A DNA stretch of 64,000 bases, taken from positions 11,087 through 75,086 of the forward strand of contig CAKQMB010000013.1 in assembly GCA_934254825.1 (NCBI GenBank), written 5' to 3'. Positions within the stretch are counted from its first letter, which is position 1, and each line of letters starts with the position of its first letter. Below the pieces are notes generated by a model that saw only the letters and a program-made list of their open reading frames with translations, was not told the origin of the DNA and searched no databases. Below, one piece after another: positions 31,748 to 40,527 of this stretch. A program made the translations under genes and the position numbers. Origin of the DNA: an uncultured Clostridia bacterium. Lineage in GTDB: Bacteria > Bacillota > Clostridia > Christensenellales > Borkfalkiaceae.

Positions 31748-32878
31748 ATGATTTATTTCGACAACGCCGCCACGGGCGGCTACAAACCATCAAAATGCTA
31801 CGAGGCGGCATTTAACGCCCTTAAAAATCTGAACGCCAACCCGGGAAGAAGCGGACACAGGCTTTCCGTAGCGGCGTCCGCCGCGCTGTTCTCGGCGAGA
31901 AAATCTCTCGCGGCGTTTTTCCGCGCGACTTCGCCCGAAAAAGTTGTTTTCGCGCCCTCCTGCACCTACGCTTTGAACGCGGCGATTTTCGGACTTTACA
32001 AACCGAAAACAAAAGTCATAACGACGGTCACCGAACACAATTCCGTTTTAAGACCGCTTTACGAACTCGAACGCCGAGGCGAAATCGAACTTATAACGGT
32101 CGCCCCCGAAACGACGATGATCACCGCCGCGGATATCGAAAAAAATTTATCCGACGACGTTTCGCTCGTCTGCGTGAACGGAGTTTCCAACGTTACGGGC
32201 GCGGAAAACGATATCGACGGAATAGGCAGGCTTTTAAAAAACACGAACGCCGTTTTTCTCGTCGACGGAGCGCAAGCCGCGGGGCATATCCCCTTAAACG
32301 TCGAAAGCCAGAACATAGACGCGCTTTGCGTTCCTTCGCATAAAGGTCTATTGGGTATCGTCGGCGCGGGCGCGCTTATTTTAAGCGGAAAAAGAAAGAT
32401 ACGCCCGTTTGCTTTCGGCGGAACGGGCTTCGACACCTTTTCCGAAACCATGCCCGAAGACGAACCCGAATCGTTGGAAGCGGGAACGCTCAATCTCCCC
32501 GCGATACTTTCCATGAAAGAGGGCGCGGATTACCTTTCGGACAATATCGATTACGTTTCGAACCGTTTAAAATATCTCACCGAGTATTTTATTTCCGAAC
32601 TGTCTTTAAGACCGTATATAAAACTCTACTCCATTCCCAACAGAAGCGGAATAGTCGCGTTTACTCATAACGACTTTTCCTCGCAAACCCTTTCCGAGCT
32701 TCTTTCGGAAAACTTCGACATAGCAACGCGCGGCGGATTTCACTGCGCGCCGCTTATGCACAGGTTTTTAAACACCGAAAAACTCGGGATCGTTCGGGTG
32801 AGTTTAAGCCCGCAGAACACCAAAAAGGAAATAAACGCTTTTCTTTCGGCTCTCGGCGAGCTTTCGCATTCCGTCTGA
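31748..32878 (+). CDS. Cysteine desulfurase family PLP enzyme
   Basis: This is a 376-residue class V aminotransferase-fold protein: YFDNAATGGYKP, NPGRSGHRLSVAAS, TVTEHNSVLRPL, the PLP-binding FLVDGAQAAGHIP and Lys in VPSHKGLLG. The RGGFHCAPLMH loop carries the Cys that accepts the sulfur in desulfurases. It belongs to the group of related proteins whose in vivo role is less certain than IscS/SufS (TIGR01977-like). No scaffold gene is adjacent. The divergent DUF3343 gene is the probable partner. GGAGAG precedes the ATG. Confidence 0.9.
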   Translation: MIYFDNAATGGYKPSKCYEAAFNALKNLNANPGRSGHRLSVAASAALFSARKSLAAFFRATSPEKVVFAPSCTYALNAAIFGLYKPKTKVITTVTEHNSVLRPLYELERRGEIELITVAPETTMITAADIEKNLSDDVSLVCVNGVSNVTGAENDIDGIGRLLKNTNAVFLVDGAQAAGHIPLNVESQNIDALCVPSHKGLLGIVGAGALILSGKRKIRPFAFGGTGFDTFSETMPEDEPESLEAGTLNLPAILSMKEGADYLSDNIDYVSNRLKYLTEYFISELSLRPYIKLYSIPNRSGIVAFTHNDFSSQTLSELLSENFDIATRGGFHCAPLMHRFLNTEKLGIVRVSLSPQNTKKEINAFLSALGELSHSV

Positions 32879-32925
32879 TTTTACCGCCGCGATAAAACTC
32901 CTTTCCCCTCGTTTTCGCCCGAAAA

Positions 32926-33216
32926 TTATTTGTTTTTAAGGCGTTTTACGACCTTTTCGAGAGTTTTTCTCTGTTCCGCGGTAAGCATAGGCGAAATCAT
33001 ATCGGAAAAGTTGTCTATGTCCTTGTCCGAAAGAGTGCCGTTTTTTCTGCCTTTTTCGGCTTCTTTCAAAATGGCTTTCATGATGTCGTCCGCGCTTTTC
33101 CCCTCGTAAGCCGCGGAAAGAGCGGCAAACTGTTTCGGAATATCGGAAAAACCGTCGGGCGCAGCGTTACTTCCGGCGTTTACGCTTTCGTTTTTAAAGT
33201 CGTTGAAATCCTTCAT
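32926..33216 (-). CDS. Small helical protein of unknown function
   Basis: This is a 96-residue soluble protein with a polar N-terminus, then helices with the spacing seen in small Clostridial proteins (IPKQFAALSAAYEGKSADDI, then KDIDNFSDMISPMLTAEQRK). It has no signal or membrane segment and I do not recognise a named family. GGAGG lies ahead of its start at 33216. It is divergent from the next small protein, whose C-terminal half also looks like a helical, low-complexity envelope protein. Confidence 0.65.
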   Translation of the reverse strand: MKDFNDFKNESVNAGSNAAPDGFSDIPKQFAALSAAYEGKSADDIMKAILKEAEKGRKNGTLSDKDIDNFSDMISPMLTAEQRKTLEKVVKRLKNK

Positions 33217-33279
33217 AAAAAACCTCCGTCAAAATCATTGTATGACGGAAAGACCGAAAAATGTTAAGAGGAATAAAAA

Positions 33280-33669
33280 ATGAAGATATTACTTCTCGTT
33301 TTAGTTTTGCTTTATCTTTTTAAAACCAACCCCTCGGGGATCAGGGACATACTTTTAAATCTCGATATCCCCTCGTTTACGCCCCTTTTCAAACTCCTCG
33401 GCTTAAACGACAAAACCGTGGAATTTCTGACATCGGAAAAGTTTTCGGAAACTCTTGCGAATATAGCCGAGAACGATCTTTCGGGCGCGAAAGCTTTGCT
33501 TCCGCTTTTGTTTTCCCTCCTTTCGCCCGAAAATAAGGATAAGAAAGAAGAAAAAGCGGCTGCGGAAGAAAACTCTTCCGCAGCCGCGGTAAACGCCGAA
33601 TATTTCAACCCCGTTAAAGAAATCATTCCCGACGACATCTCCGAAAACCTTTCGGGGTTCTTTTCCTGA
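33280..33669 (+). CDS. Small secreted or membrane-anchored protein
   Basis: This is a 129-residue protein with an uncleaved signal or anchor helix at 2-14 (KILLLVLVLLYLF). A domain rich in leucine (SFTPLFKLLGLNDKTVEFL) and an acidic/alanine-rich region follow. It ends in NPVKEIIPDDISENLSGFFS. The ATG at 33280 has AAGAGGAA ahead of it. No family is recognised. It is divergent from the preceding small protein with a 63-bp gap that must hold both promoters. Confidence 0.6.
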   Translation: MKILLLVLVLLYLFKTNPSGIRDILLNLDIPSFTPLFKLLGLNDKTVEFLTSEKFSETLANIAENDLSGAKALLPLLFSLLSPENKDKKEEKAAAEENSSAAAVNAEYFNPVKEIIPDDISENLSGFFS

Positions 33670-33764
33670 TTTTATTTTACGGTAAAATTACGCGTTAATC
33701 GACTTATAGCCGTTTATTTGCGATTTGATTGTCTGCCGTGATCGCCGTAAGAGCGCAACGCGGA

Positions 33765-35093
33765 TCAGATTTCGGTACGGTTTTTATTCGAAACAACCGA
33801 ACAGATCGCGCGCGAAACTTCGAGAGGCAGTATGTCATAAGACACGCCGTTTGAAACGGCTTTGATAAAGGACACAATCATATATCTTATGCCCTCGCCT
33901 TTGAGCTGATAAAAATATCTGACGTTTTTCTCGGGATTTTCGTATCGTATTTCGAAATAATCGGTTTTCCACCACGGCGCGGGGACGTAAACGTAACCTT
34001 TCGTTCCCGAAATCACGAGTTCGCCTTCCGACTTAACGCCCTTACCCACTTTAAGCGAAGCGACGGCTTTATCGTACAAAAGGTCGATCTTAGAGAAATT
34101 ATCGTAGGTTTTATCGGCGTCGGCAAAGGATGAAACAACCCTTATGTCCTTATAATCCGTTCCGAGAAGTTGAAGCACGGGCAGAAGAACCGTAGGACCC
34201 CAATCGGTCATACTGTTCCAACTTTTTTTATAAAAATCGGGGTCTTTGTTGTCGTTGTTTCTCAGACTCGTACATGTCGCGTCGATGGCAACCACGTCGC
34301 CAATCGCCCCGCTTTCGACTAAAAGAAGCATTCGCCCGTAAGCCGTGGAATACGCCGTTTTTACGGCGTCCATCAGAACAAGTCCTTTGTCTTTCGCGAT
34401 GCCGAACAGTTCTTCGCACTGCTCCGCGTTCAAAGCCACGGGACTTTCGCATATAACGTGCTTGCCTTTTTCGAGCGCTTTTTTGATCTGATTGTAGTGC
34501 TTTGTCGGGTGCGAAGCTATATACAAAGCGTCGGAAACCTCTGCGATCTCGTCGAAATTGTCGGTATATAAGCCGAGATCGGGGCATTCTGCGATTATTT
34601 CTTTGTTTTTTGTGCAAAGACCCGATATCACGCAACCGTTGACGAACTTACTTTCGGCAACGAATTTTTTGATAAGCGGGATATCTCCGACAACGCCTAT
34701 TCTTTCTTTTCTGCTTTCCGATCTGATCTCCGAACTCGAAACGCCGTCCGTTCTCGGAAGATACACAACCTTGCAGTATGCGTTCAGATAGTCGAACTTA
34801 CCCTCCCAATCGGAGCCTATCGCAAAAATATCTATTCCGTATTTCCTGATATCGTCGATTTTCTGCCCGTCGTATTCCTCTATTATCACCTCGTCCGCAA
34901 TGCCGAGCGCGCGGACGGCTTGAAGCCTTTCGCCGAGCGTCTGATAATTGTTTATTTTCCCGCGGTTAAGGTCGTAATCGTCGCTCGTTACGCCGACGAT
35001 AAGCCTGTCTCCGAGAGCTTTCGCCCTTTCGAGAAGCTTGATGTGACCGTAATGCAGAACGTCGAAAGTGCCGTACGTTATTACCTTTATCAT
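33765..35093 (-). CDS. TagD-like cytidylyltransferase fused to a Gfo/Idh/MocA oxidoreductase
   Basis: This is a 442-residue fusion. Residues 1-128 are a glycerol-3-phosphate cytidylyltransferase: GTFDVLHYGHIKLLERA with HxGH at 14-17, VGVTSDDYDLNRGK and RTDGVSSSEI in place of RTxGISTT. They would make CDP-glycerol or a similar CDP-alcohol. Residues 130-442 are a Gfo/Idh/MocA domain with IGVVGDIPLIKKFV, a sugar-dehydrogenase-like EKGKHVICESPVALN (the EKP motif appears as ESP) and a C-terminal sheet. The first Rossmann motif is reduced (GVVGD instead of GxGxxG), so the cofactor site may be altered. It is last in a three-gene polymer operon. Confidence 0.88.
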   Translation of the reverse strand: MIKVITYGTFDVLHYGHIKLLERAKALGDRLIVGVTSDDYDLNRGKINNYQTLGERLQAVRALGIADEVIIEEYDGQKIDDIRKYGIDIFAIGSDWEGKFDYLNAYCKVVYLPRTDGVSSSEIRSESRKERIGVVGDIPLIKKFVAESKFVNGCVISGLCTKNKEIIAECPDLGLYTDNFDEIAEVSDALYIASHPTKHYNQIKKALEKGKHVICESPVALNAEQCEELFGIAKDKGLVLMDAVKTAYSTAYGRMLLLVESGAIGDVVAIDATCTSLRNNDNKDPDFYKKSWNSMTDWGPTVLLPVLQLLGTDYKDIRVVSSFADADKTYDNFSKIDLLYDKAVASLKVGKGVKSEGELVISGTKGYVYVPAPWWKTDYFEIRYENPEKNVRYFYQLKGEGIRYMIVSFIKAVSNGVSYDILPLEVSRAICSVVSNKNRTEI

Positions 35094-35101
35094 ACTTTTC
35101 C

Positions 35102-36178
35102 TTAAATAAGTTTTCTTTTTTTCATATCGTCGAGCGCGGCGAAAAGAACGTCGTAATCGGATTTTTCAAGCGCGCCGATATGCCCCACTCTGAAAATTTT
35201 GTCTTTTAATTCGCCGCCGTTCGGGCATACCCAGATCCCGTATTCGTCTTTAAGCGCAGTGAAAATATCGTACGCGCTCACGTCGTTTATCGGCGCAAGC
35301 GGAGTTACGGCGTTCGATAAACTTTCCGAGACTACTCTGAACGGATATTTTCCGATTTTTTCTCTGAAATAATCGGCAAGCGCGGCAATTCTCGCCGTTT
35401 CGGCTTCCGCGCCGCCGTTTTCGTCGATTTCTTTAAGCCGTCTGTTTATCTGCAACAAAATTCCGACGGCGGGCGTGAAAGGGGTCTGCCCTCTTTCGCC
35501 GTTTTTAAGCGCGCGCTTCAAATCGAGATACATACATTTCGGGTCGTTCCTCTCTATTCTGCGAACCGCCCTTTCCGACAAAACGATAAGCGACACCCCG
35601 GGAGGACAAGCCAACGCTTTTTGCGAACCCGTTATCATAACGTCCGCCCCGTAAGCTTTCATATCGAATTTATCGGCGAGAAAAGAACTGATCGCGTCCA
35701 CGATAAGGAAGATCCCGTTGCGCCTGCAAAAATCGGAAATGAGTTCCATATCGTACTTAACGCCCGTACTCGTTTCGTGTACGTTGACCAAAAATGCCGT
35801 GTAACCCTTTCCCTCGTAAGGCAGAAGGTGTTCCTTTTTTAAGGCTTTTCCGACTTCGAGTTTTATCACGTCGTGTTGTATTTCGTGGATTTCGAGAAGT
35901 TCATTGAACCTCTGCCCGAACGATCCGCCGTTCACGAGCAAGGCTTTATCGTCTTTCGTGAGCGTGTTTATAACGGCGGCTTCCATCGAAGCCGATCCCG
36001 AACCCGTTAAAAAAACGACCCTTGCGGAGTCTTCCGCTTTTGCGAATTTCTTAACGAGTCTTTCGCTTTCGAGCATAACTTCCGAAAATTCGGGAGTTCT
36101 GAAATAAGGAACCTGTTCCGCTCCTATTTTTCTCACTTCGTCGGACGACTGAACGGGTCCGACCGTAAAATTAAGCAT
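35102..36178 (-). CDS. Class V aminotransferase (alanine-glyoxylate/AEP transaminase-like)
   Basis: This is a 358-residue PLP enzyme. The N-terminal FTVGPVQSSDEV is the usual start of this family. VFLTGSGSASMEAAVINTL, NVHETSTGVKYDM, VDAISSFLADKFDM and the Lys in ITGSQKALACPPG are the PLP-binding elements. The start at 36178 has GGAGG seven nt upstream. It is between the sugar transferase and the TagD-oxidoreductase fusion, so it probably aminates a precursor for a surface polymer. No phosphonate genes (PEP mutase) are present here, so 2-aminoethylphosphonate is not supported. An amino-polyol made with the neighbour oxidoreductase is one possibility. Confidence 0.85.
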   Translation of the reverse strand: MLNFTVGPVQSSDEVRKIGAEQVPYFRTPEFSEVMLESERLVKKFAKAEDSARVVFLTGSGSASMEAAVINTLTKDDKALLVNGGSFGQRFNELLEIHEIQHDVIKLEVGKALKKEHLLPYEGKGYTAFLVNVHETSTGVKYDMELISDFCRRNGIFLIVDAISSFLADKFDMKAYGADVMITGSQKALACPPGVSLIVLSERAVRRIERNDPKCMYLDLKRALKNGERGQTPFTPAVGILLQINRRLKEIDENGGAEAETARIAALADYFREKIGKYPFRVVSESLSNAVTPLAPINDVSAYDIFTALKDEYGIWVCPNGGELKDKIFRVGHIGALEKSDYDVLFAALDDMKKRKLI

Positions 36179-36245
36179 AAAATCAACCTCCGTACAGGTT
36201 TTTTGCTTTTTGGCGGGGTTTGTATTATTCTTGCCCGGCATAAGT

Positions 36246-36812
36246 TTATTTCTTTTTGAAAAAATAGGCGATTGTTCCGAAAAAACATCTCAGGTCGAAC
36301 CCGAAGCTCAGTTTTTCGATATATTCTCCGTCAAGTTCGGCTTTTTTCTCTATCGTTATATCGTCTCTTCCGTTGATCTGCGCCCAACCCGTAAGTCCCG
36401 GGCGGACGGAATTCGCGTTATATTTATCTCTTTCCGCAACGAGATCGTCCTGATTCCAGAGCGCGGGGCGCGGTCCTATAAGCGACATTTTCCCCGCAAA
36501 AACGTTGAAAAGTTGCGGAAGCTCGTCCAGTCCGCTATCTCTCAGAACCTTGCCTATCGGCGTGTAATAACGCTCGGGGTGTTCGAGCAAATGGGTCGGC
36601 ACGTCTTTCGGCGCGGAAGATTTCATCGTTCTAAGTTTAACGATTTTAAAACGTTTCTTGTCCTTTCCAATGCGTTCCTGCGTGAAAAACACTTTTCCCG
36701 GGTCGGTAACGAAAATCAGCAACGACAAAATTATCCACAGCGGAATAAGAATTACTATCGCCGTGAACGATATTGTTATATCGAGAAATCTTTTAAAAAA
36801 TCGTTTGTACAT
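36246..36812 (-). CDS. Polyprenyl-phosphate sugar-1-phosphate transferase
   Basis: This is a 188-residue enzyme that starts lipid-linked glycan assembly. It has one N-terminal helical hairpin (8-36), then the family signature: FTQERIGKDKKRFKIVKLRT, LDELPQLFNVFAGKMSLIGP with RPAL, and NSVRPGLTGWAQINGRD. It attaches a hexose-1-phosphate to undecaprenyl phosphate on the inner membrane face. The start at 36812 has GGAAG ahead of it and family homology begins there; an earlier in-frame ATG (36878) would add 22 basic residues. It is first in the three-gene operon with the aminotransferase and TagD fusion. Confidence 0.93.
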   Translation of the reverse strand: MYKRFFKRFLDITISFTAIVILIPLWIILSLLIFVTDPGKVFFTQERIGKDKKRFKIVKLRTMKSSAPKDVPTHLLEHPERYYTPIGKVLRDSGLDELPQLFNVFAGKMSLIGPRPALWNQDDLVAERDKYNANSVRPGLTGWAQINGRDDITIEKKAELDGEYIEKLSFGFDLRCFFGTIAYFFKKK

Positions 36813-37121
36813 TTTCTTCCGAACCGTTTTTCGCCGTAGTTTTATCCCCCGAAGCCGACAAAACGCTTTATCGTTCACATTGTAGCATTTTTCCTTTGTT
36901 TTTGCAATCGAATTTCGGCTTTAAAGAAATGCGGGAGTACAGAAATTTAAAAACGCGCCCGATAAAACGCGAACGGTTTTTAAAAACGCACCCGAAAAAC
37001 CGTAAATGTTTATGTTCCGCTCGCCGCAAATCCGTATTTTCCCGAGACAGTCATTGCTTGCCTTTTTGGGAGATATCACGATATTTTCGGCGATATTTTA
37101 TAGCGCGACAATTACTTTTTG
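36813..37121. other. Intergenic region without recognised gene
   Basis: This is the AT-rich gap between the sugar transferase (minus) and the promoter of ogt (plus). It contains short TTTTTAAAAACGC-type repeats (around 36949-36990) and CGATATTTT motifs near 37078-37100. I see no RNA gene or coding frame that I would support. Confidence 0.4.
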
Positions 37122-37330
37122 TGATATAATAATCGCGATATAACAATAACGAAAAAATTAAGTATACCCGCCGCGCAAAAACGCCCGAAAAAACAGCGGG
37201 AAAACATTGCGGAAATTTCGCCGCGGTTTTTCCATTGCGGCGGCGTTCTGAGTTTATATTTCTTGTCAGCTACGGGAAGCGCGATCCCGAACTTAAAGAT
37301 TACGCGCCGAAAAAAAATCGAGGTTAAAAT
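37122..37330 (+). promoter_or_regulatory. Extended -10 promoter and long structured leader of ogt
   Basis: TGATATAAT at 37122-37130 is an extended -10 with no good -35. It lies inside an imperfect inverted repeat GTGATAT...ATATAAC (37121-37144), a candidate operator. The leader of about 195 nt can form a long stem: AACGCC (37171) with GGCGTT (37254), enclosing GGAAAA/TTTTCC and GCGG/CCGC. No known RNA class is recognised. Confidence 0.45.
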
Positions 37331-37864
37331 ATGATTTACACAAGCAAATACAATTCGCCCGTCGGCGAAATTTCTCTTGCAAGCAACGGAAAAGAACTTG
37401 TCGGGCTGTGGATCGACGGTCAGAAATATTTTGCGGACAGACTTCCGAAAGATCATACGGAACGGGAACTACCCGTATTTGTTCAGACAAAAAAATGGCT
37501 CGATATTTATTTTTCGGGCAAAGCTCCCGATTTCACCCCGCCGCTGAATACCGACGGCATATCTCCGTTCAGAAAACGCGTGTGGGAAATAATGCTCGAT
37601 ATTCCGTTCGGACAAACCTCCACATACGGCAAAATAGCAAAACAAATAGCCGAAGAAACAGGCAAAAAAGTTTCAGGACAAGCCGTCGGCGGCGCGGTCG
37701 GACACAATTCGATATCGATCATAATTCCCTGTCACAGGGTTGTAGGAACAAACGGCAGTCTGACGGGATATGCGGGCGGCATCGATAAAAAAATACGATT
37801 GCTCGAAACAGAAGGCGTCGACGTTTCGGTATTTACCGTTCCGAAAAACAGTACCGCGCCGTAA
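37331..37864 (+). CDS. ogt: Methylated-DNA-protein-cysteine methyltransferase
   Basis: This is a 177-residue suicide repair protein that takes alkyl groups from O6-alkylguanine. The active site IIPCHRVVGTNGSLTGYAGG is intact, with the helix-turn-helix segment FGQTSTYGKIAKQIAEETG before it. The N-terminal half (YTSKYNSPVGEISLASN) is of the normal type. GAGG lies 7 nt upstream of the ATG. It is monocistronic, with a strong terminator 22 bp downstream. Confidence 0.96.
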   Translation: MIYTSKYNSPVGEISLASNGKELVGLWIDGQKYFADRLPKDHTERELPVFVQTKKWLDIYFSGKAPDFTPPLNTDGISPFRKRVWEIMLDIPFGQTSTYGKIAKQIAEETGKKVSGQAVGGAVGHNSISIIIPCHRVVGTNGSLTGYAGGIDKKIRLLETEGVDVSVFTVPKNSTAP

Positions 37865-37886
37865 AATCCGAATAAAAGTAAAAAAA

Positions 37887-37921
37887 GCGCGGGGCAAAAG
37901 CTTTTAGCTTTTGCCCCGCGC
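37887..37921. terminator. Bidirectional terminator between ogt and clpB
   Basis: The stem GCGCGGGGCAAAAGCT/AGCTTTTGCCCCGCGC lies between two convergent genes, with A-rich sequence on one side and CTTTT on the other. Confidence 0.85.
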
Positions 37922-37938
37922 AACTTTTCGGATAAATA

Positions 37939-40527
37939 TTATTTCTGTTTATACACGACGAGATCGTCTCCGTCGTAATCGACGATAGCCGTATCTCCCG
38001 GTTCGAAATATCCCGCGATAATCTTCTTTGCGAGAAGGGTTTCGACGGTGTGAGAAATATATCTTTTAAGCGGTCTCGCGCCGTAAACGGGATCGTAACC
38101 GTTTTTGACGATAACGTCTTTCGCGGCTTCCGTGACGAGAAGGGAAATATTTTTCTCTTTGAGCCTGTCGGAAAGTCCTTTAAGGAACAAATCGATAATT
38201 TTACCGATCTCTTCTCTCGTAAGCGGCTTGTAAAATACTATTTCGTCCAGTCTGTTCAAAAACTCGGGGCGGAAAGATTTCTTCAAAAGCGCGGTCACTT
38301 CGGCTTTCGCTTCCTCTTTTATCTCGCCGTTTTCGTCGATACCTTCGAGGATCGCGGACGAGCCGAGGTTGGAAGTAAGAATAATTATCGTGTTCTTGAA
38401 ATCGACGGTACGCCCTTGCGAATCGGTAATTCTGCCGTCGTCAAGCACTTGCAGAAGAATATTGAAAACGTCCGGGTGAGCTTTTTCGATTTCGTCGAAC
38501 AAAACCACCGAATAAGGCTTTCTTCTCACCGCCTCGGTAAGCTGACCGCCGTCCTCGAATCCGACGTATCCCGGGGGAGCGCCGATAAGACGGGAGACCG
38601 AATATTTTTCCATATACTCGCTCATATCGATACGAACCATATTCTTTTCGTCGTCGAACAAAGCTTTTGCAAGAGTTTTCGCAAGTTCGGTTTTACCAAC
38701 GCCCGTAGGACCAAGGAACAGGAAGGAACCTATCGGTCTGTTGACGTCGGCAATGCCCGCTCTCGAACGAAGTATTGCTTCCGCAACGCTTTTAACGGCT
38801 TCGTCCTGTCCGACTACGTTTTCGTGCAGAATGTCTTCGAGCCTTAAAAGCTTCTCTCTTTCGCCTTCCATAAGTTTGGCGACGGGAATACCCGTCCATC
38901 TGCCGATAATTTTCGCGATGTCTTCTTCGGTGACTTTATCGTGTAAAAGTCCGTCCTCATCGCCCTGCGTTTTCGCTTCGGCTTCCGCAAGTTCCTTTTT
39001 GAGTTCGGGAAGTTTGCCGTAACGAAGTTCCGCGGCTTTGTTAAGATCGTAAGAGCGTTCCGCCCTTTCGATTTCAGTGCCTAACGCTTCTATCTCTTCT
39101 CTCAGTTTCTGAACTTTGTTGATATTCGCTTTTTCGTTGAGAAGTTTGGCGTTCATCGCCGAATATTTTTCCCTGAGCGAGGCAAGCTCCTCTCTTATAT
39201 CCGAAAGACGCTTTTGGGAAAGTTCGTCCGTTTCCTTTTTAAGCGAAGTCTCCTCGATTTCGAGTTTTACGATTTTTCTCGAAACGTCTTCCATTTCGGA
39301 AGGCATGGAGTTCATTTCGGTTTTTATCATTGCGCAGGCTTCGTCCACAAGGTCGATTGCCTTATCGGGCAAAAATCTGTCCGTTATATATCTGTCCGAC
39401 AAAACCGCCGCCGAAACGAGCGCGTTATCCTGAATTTTAACGCCGTGGAAGACTTCGTATCTTTCTTTTAAACCTCTTAAAATGGCGATAGTGTCCTCGA
39501 CGGTAGGCTCGTTTACCATAACGGGCTGGAACCTACGCTCTAACGCGGGGTCTTTTTCGATATATTTTCTGTATTCGTCGAGCGTGGTCGCGCCGATACA
39601 ATGCAGCTCGCCCCTTGCGAGCATAGGCTTCAAGAGGTTGCCAGCGTCCATCGCGCCGTCGGTTTTACCCGCGCCGACGATCGTGTGAAGTTCGTCGATG
39701 AAAAGAATGATCTTTCCTTCGCTCTTTCTCACTTCGTTTAAAACGGCTTTGAGCCTTTCCTCGAATTCGCCTCTGTATTTCGCGCCCGCGACCAAAGAAC
39801 CTATATCGAGCGAGAAAAGCTTTCTGTCTTTAAGGTTTTCGGGTACGTCGCCTTTCATTATTCTTATCGCCAAGCCCTCGGCGATAGCCGTTTTACCTAC
39901 GCCCGCTTCACCGATTAAAACGGGGTTGTTTTTGGTCTTTCTCGAAAGAATACGGATAACGTTTCTTATCTCGTCGTCTCTGCCGATAACGGGGTCGATT
40001 TTTCCGCTCCGAGCCTTTTCGACAAGCTCGGTGCCGTATTTGTTTAAAACGTCGTAAGTGTCTTCGGGATTATCGTCGGTAACTCTCGAACTGCCCCTTA
40101 CTTCGGCTAAAACCTTGAAATAATCGTTTGCGTTTATTCCGTAGTTTTTAAATACTTTCGCAAGCCCGCTCGTCGGCTTTTCTATCATACCGTAAAGAAT
40201 ATGCTCGACGGAAACGTACTCGTCGCGCATCTCTTTCGCCTTTCTTTCGGCAATGTTCAAAGCGTCCGAAAGTTCGCGCGACATATTCTGCCCCGCGTTC
40301 ATAGAAGACCTGTTAAGTCCGCCTATAAGTTCGTTAACGGCATTTTTCATACCATCAACGTCAACATTCATCCTCTTCAAAAGCTGGGGGACAAGTCCCT
40401 CTTTATCGCTTAAAAGCGCGGAAAGAACATGTTCCTCGGAAACCTCCGCGGAGCCGTATTCCCTTGCGATGTTCACCGCCTCGTTGATAGCCTCGGCGGA
40501 CTTCTGAGTTAAATTCTGCATGTTCAT
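37939..40527 (-). CDS. clpB: ATP-dependent chaperone ClpB
   Basis: This is an 862-residue Hsp100 disaggregase: an N-domain (1-145), the first AAA+ module (Walker A IGEAGVGKTAIAEGLA, Walker B IILFIDELHTIVGAG), a coiled-coil M-domain (about 400-520, with heptads rich in E/K/L) and the second AAA+ module (FLGPTGVGKTELAKTLA; VVLFDEIEKAHPDVFN). The long M-domain distinguishes ClpB from ClpC/ClpE. It resolves aggregates together with DnaK. The ATG at 40527 has GAAGGTG ahead of it and overlaps the stop of the upstream ribbon-helix-helix gene by 4 nt, so the two are co-translated. Confidence 0.98.
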   Translation of the reverse strand: MNMQNLTQKSAEAINEAVNIAREYGSAEVSEEHVLSALLSDKEGLVPQLLKRMNVDVDGMKNAVNELIGGLNRSSMNAGQNMSRELSDALNIAERKAKEMRDEYVSVEHILYGMIEKPTSGLAKVFKNYGINANDYFKVLAEVRGSSRVTDDNPEDTYDVLNKYGTELVEKARSGKIDPVIGRDDEIRNVIRILSRKTKNNPVLIGEAGVGKTAIAEGLAIRIMKGDVPENLKDRKLFSLDIGSLVAGAKYRGEFEERLKAVLNEVRKSEGKIILFIDELHTIVGAGKTDGAMDAGNLLKPMLARGELHCIGATTLDEYRKYIEKDPALERRFQPVMVNEPTVEDTIAILRGLKERYEVFHGVKIQDNALVSAAVLSDRYITDRFLPDKAIDLVDEACAMIKTEMNSMPSEMEDVSRKIVKLEIEETSLKKETDELSQKRLSDIREELASLREKYSAMNAKLLNEKANINKVQKLREEIEALGTEIERAERSYDLNKAAELRYGKLPELKKELAEAEAKTQGDEDGLLHDKVTEEDIAKIIGRWTGIPVAKLMEGEREKLLRLEDILHENVVGQDEAVKSVAEAILRSRAGIADVNRPIGSFLFLGPTGVGKTELAKTLAKALFDDEKNMVRIDMSEYMEKYSVSRLIGAPPGYVGFEDGGQLTEAVRRKPYSVVLFDEIEKAHPDVFNILLQVLDDGRITDSQGRTVDFKNTIIILTSNLGSSAILEGIDENGEIKEEAKAEVTALLKKSFRPEFLNRLDEIVFYKPLTREEIGKIIDLFLKGLSDRLKEKNISLLVTEAAKDVIVKNGYDPVYGARPLKRYISHTVETLLAKKIIAGYFEPGDTAIVDYDGDDLVVYKQK

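Noticed and set aside
35102..36178. Aminotransferase as part of a phosphonate (2-aminoethylphosphonate) pathway
   Set aside because: No PEP mutase or phosphonopyruvate decarboxylase is present nearby, so the family resemblance alone does not support phosphonate synthesis.
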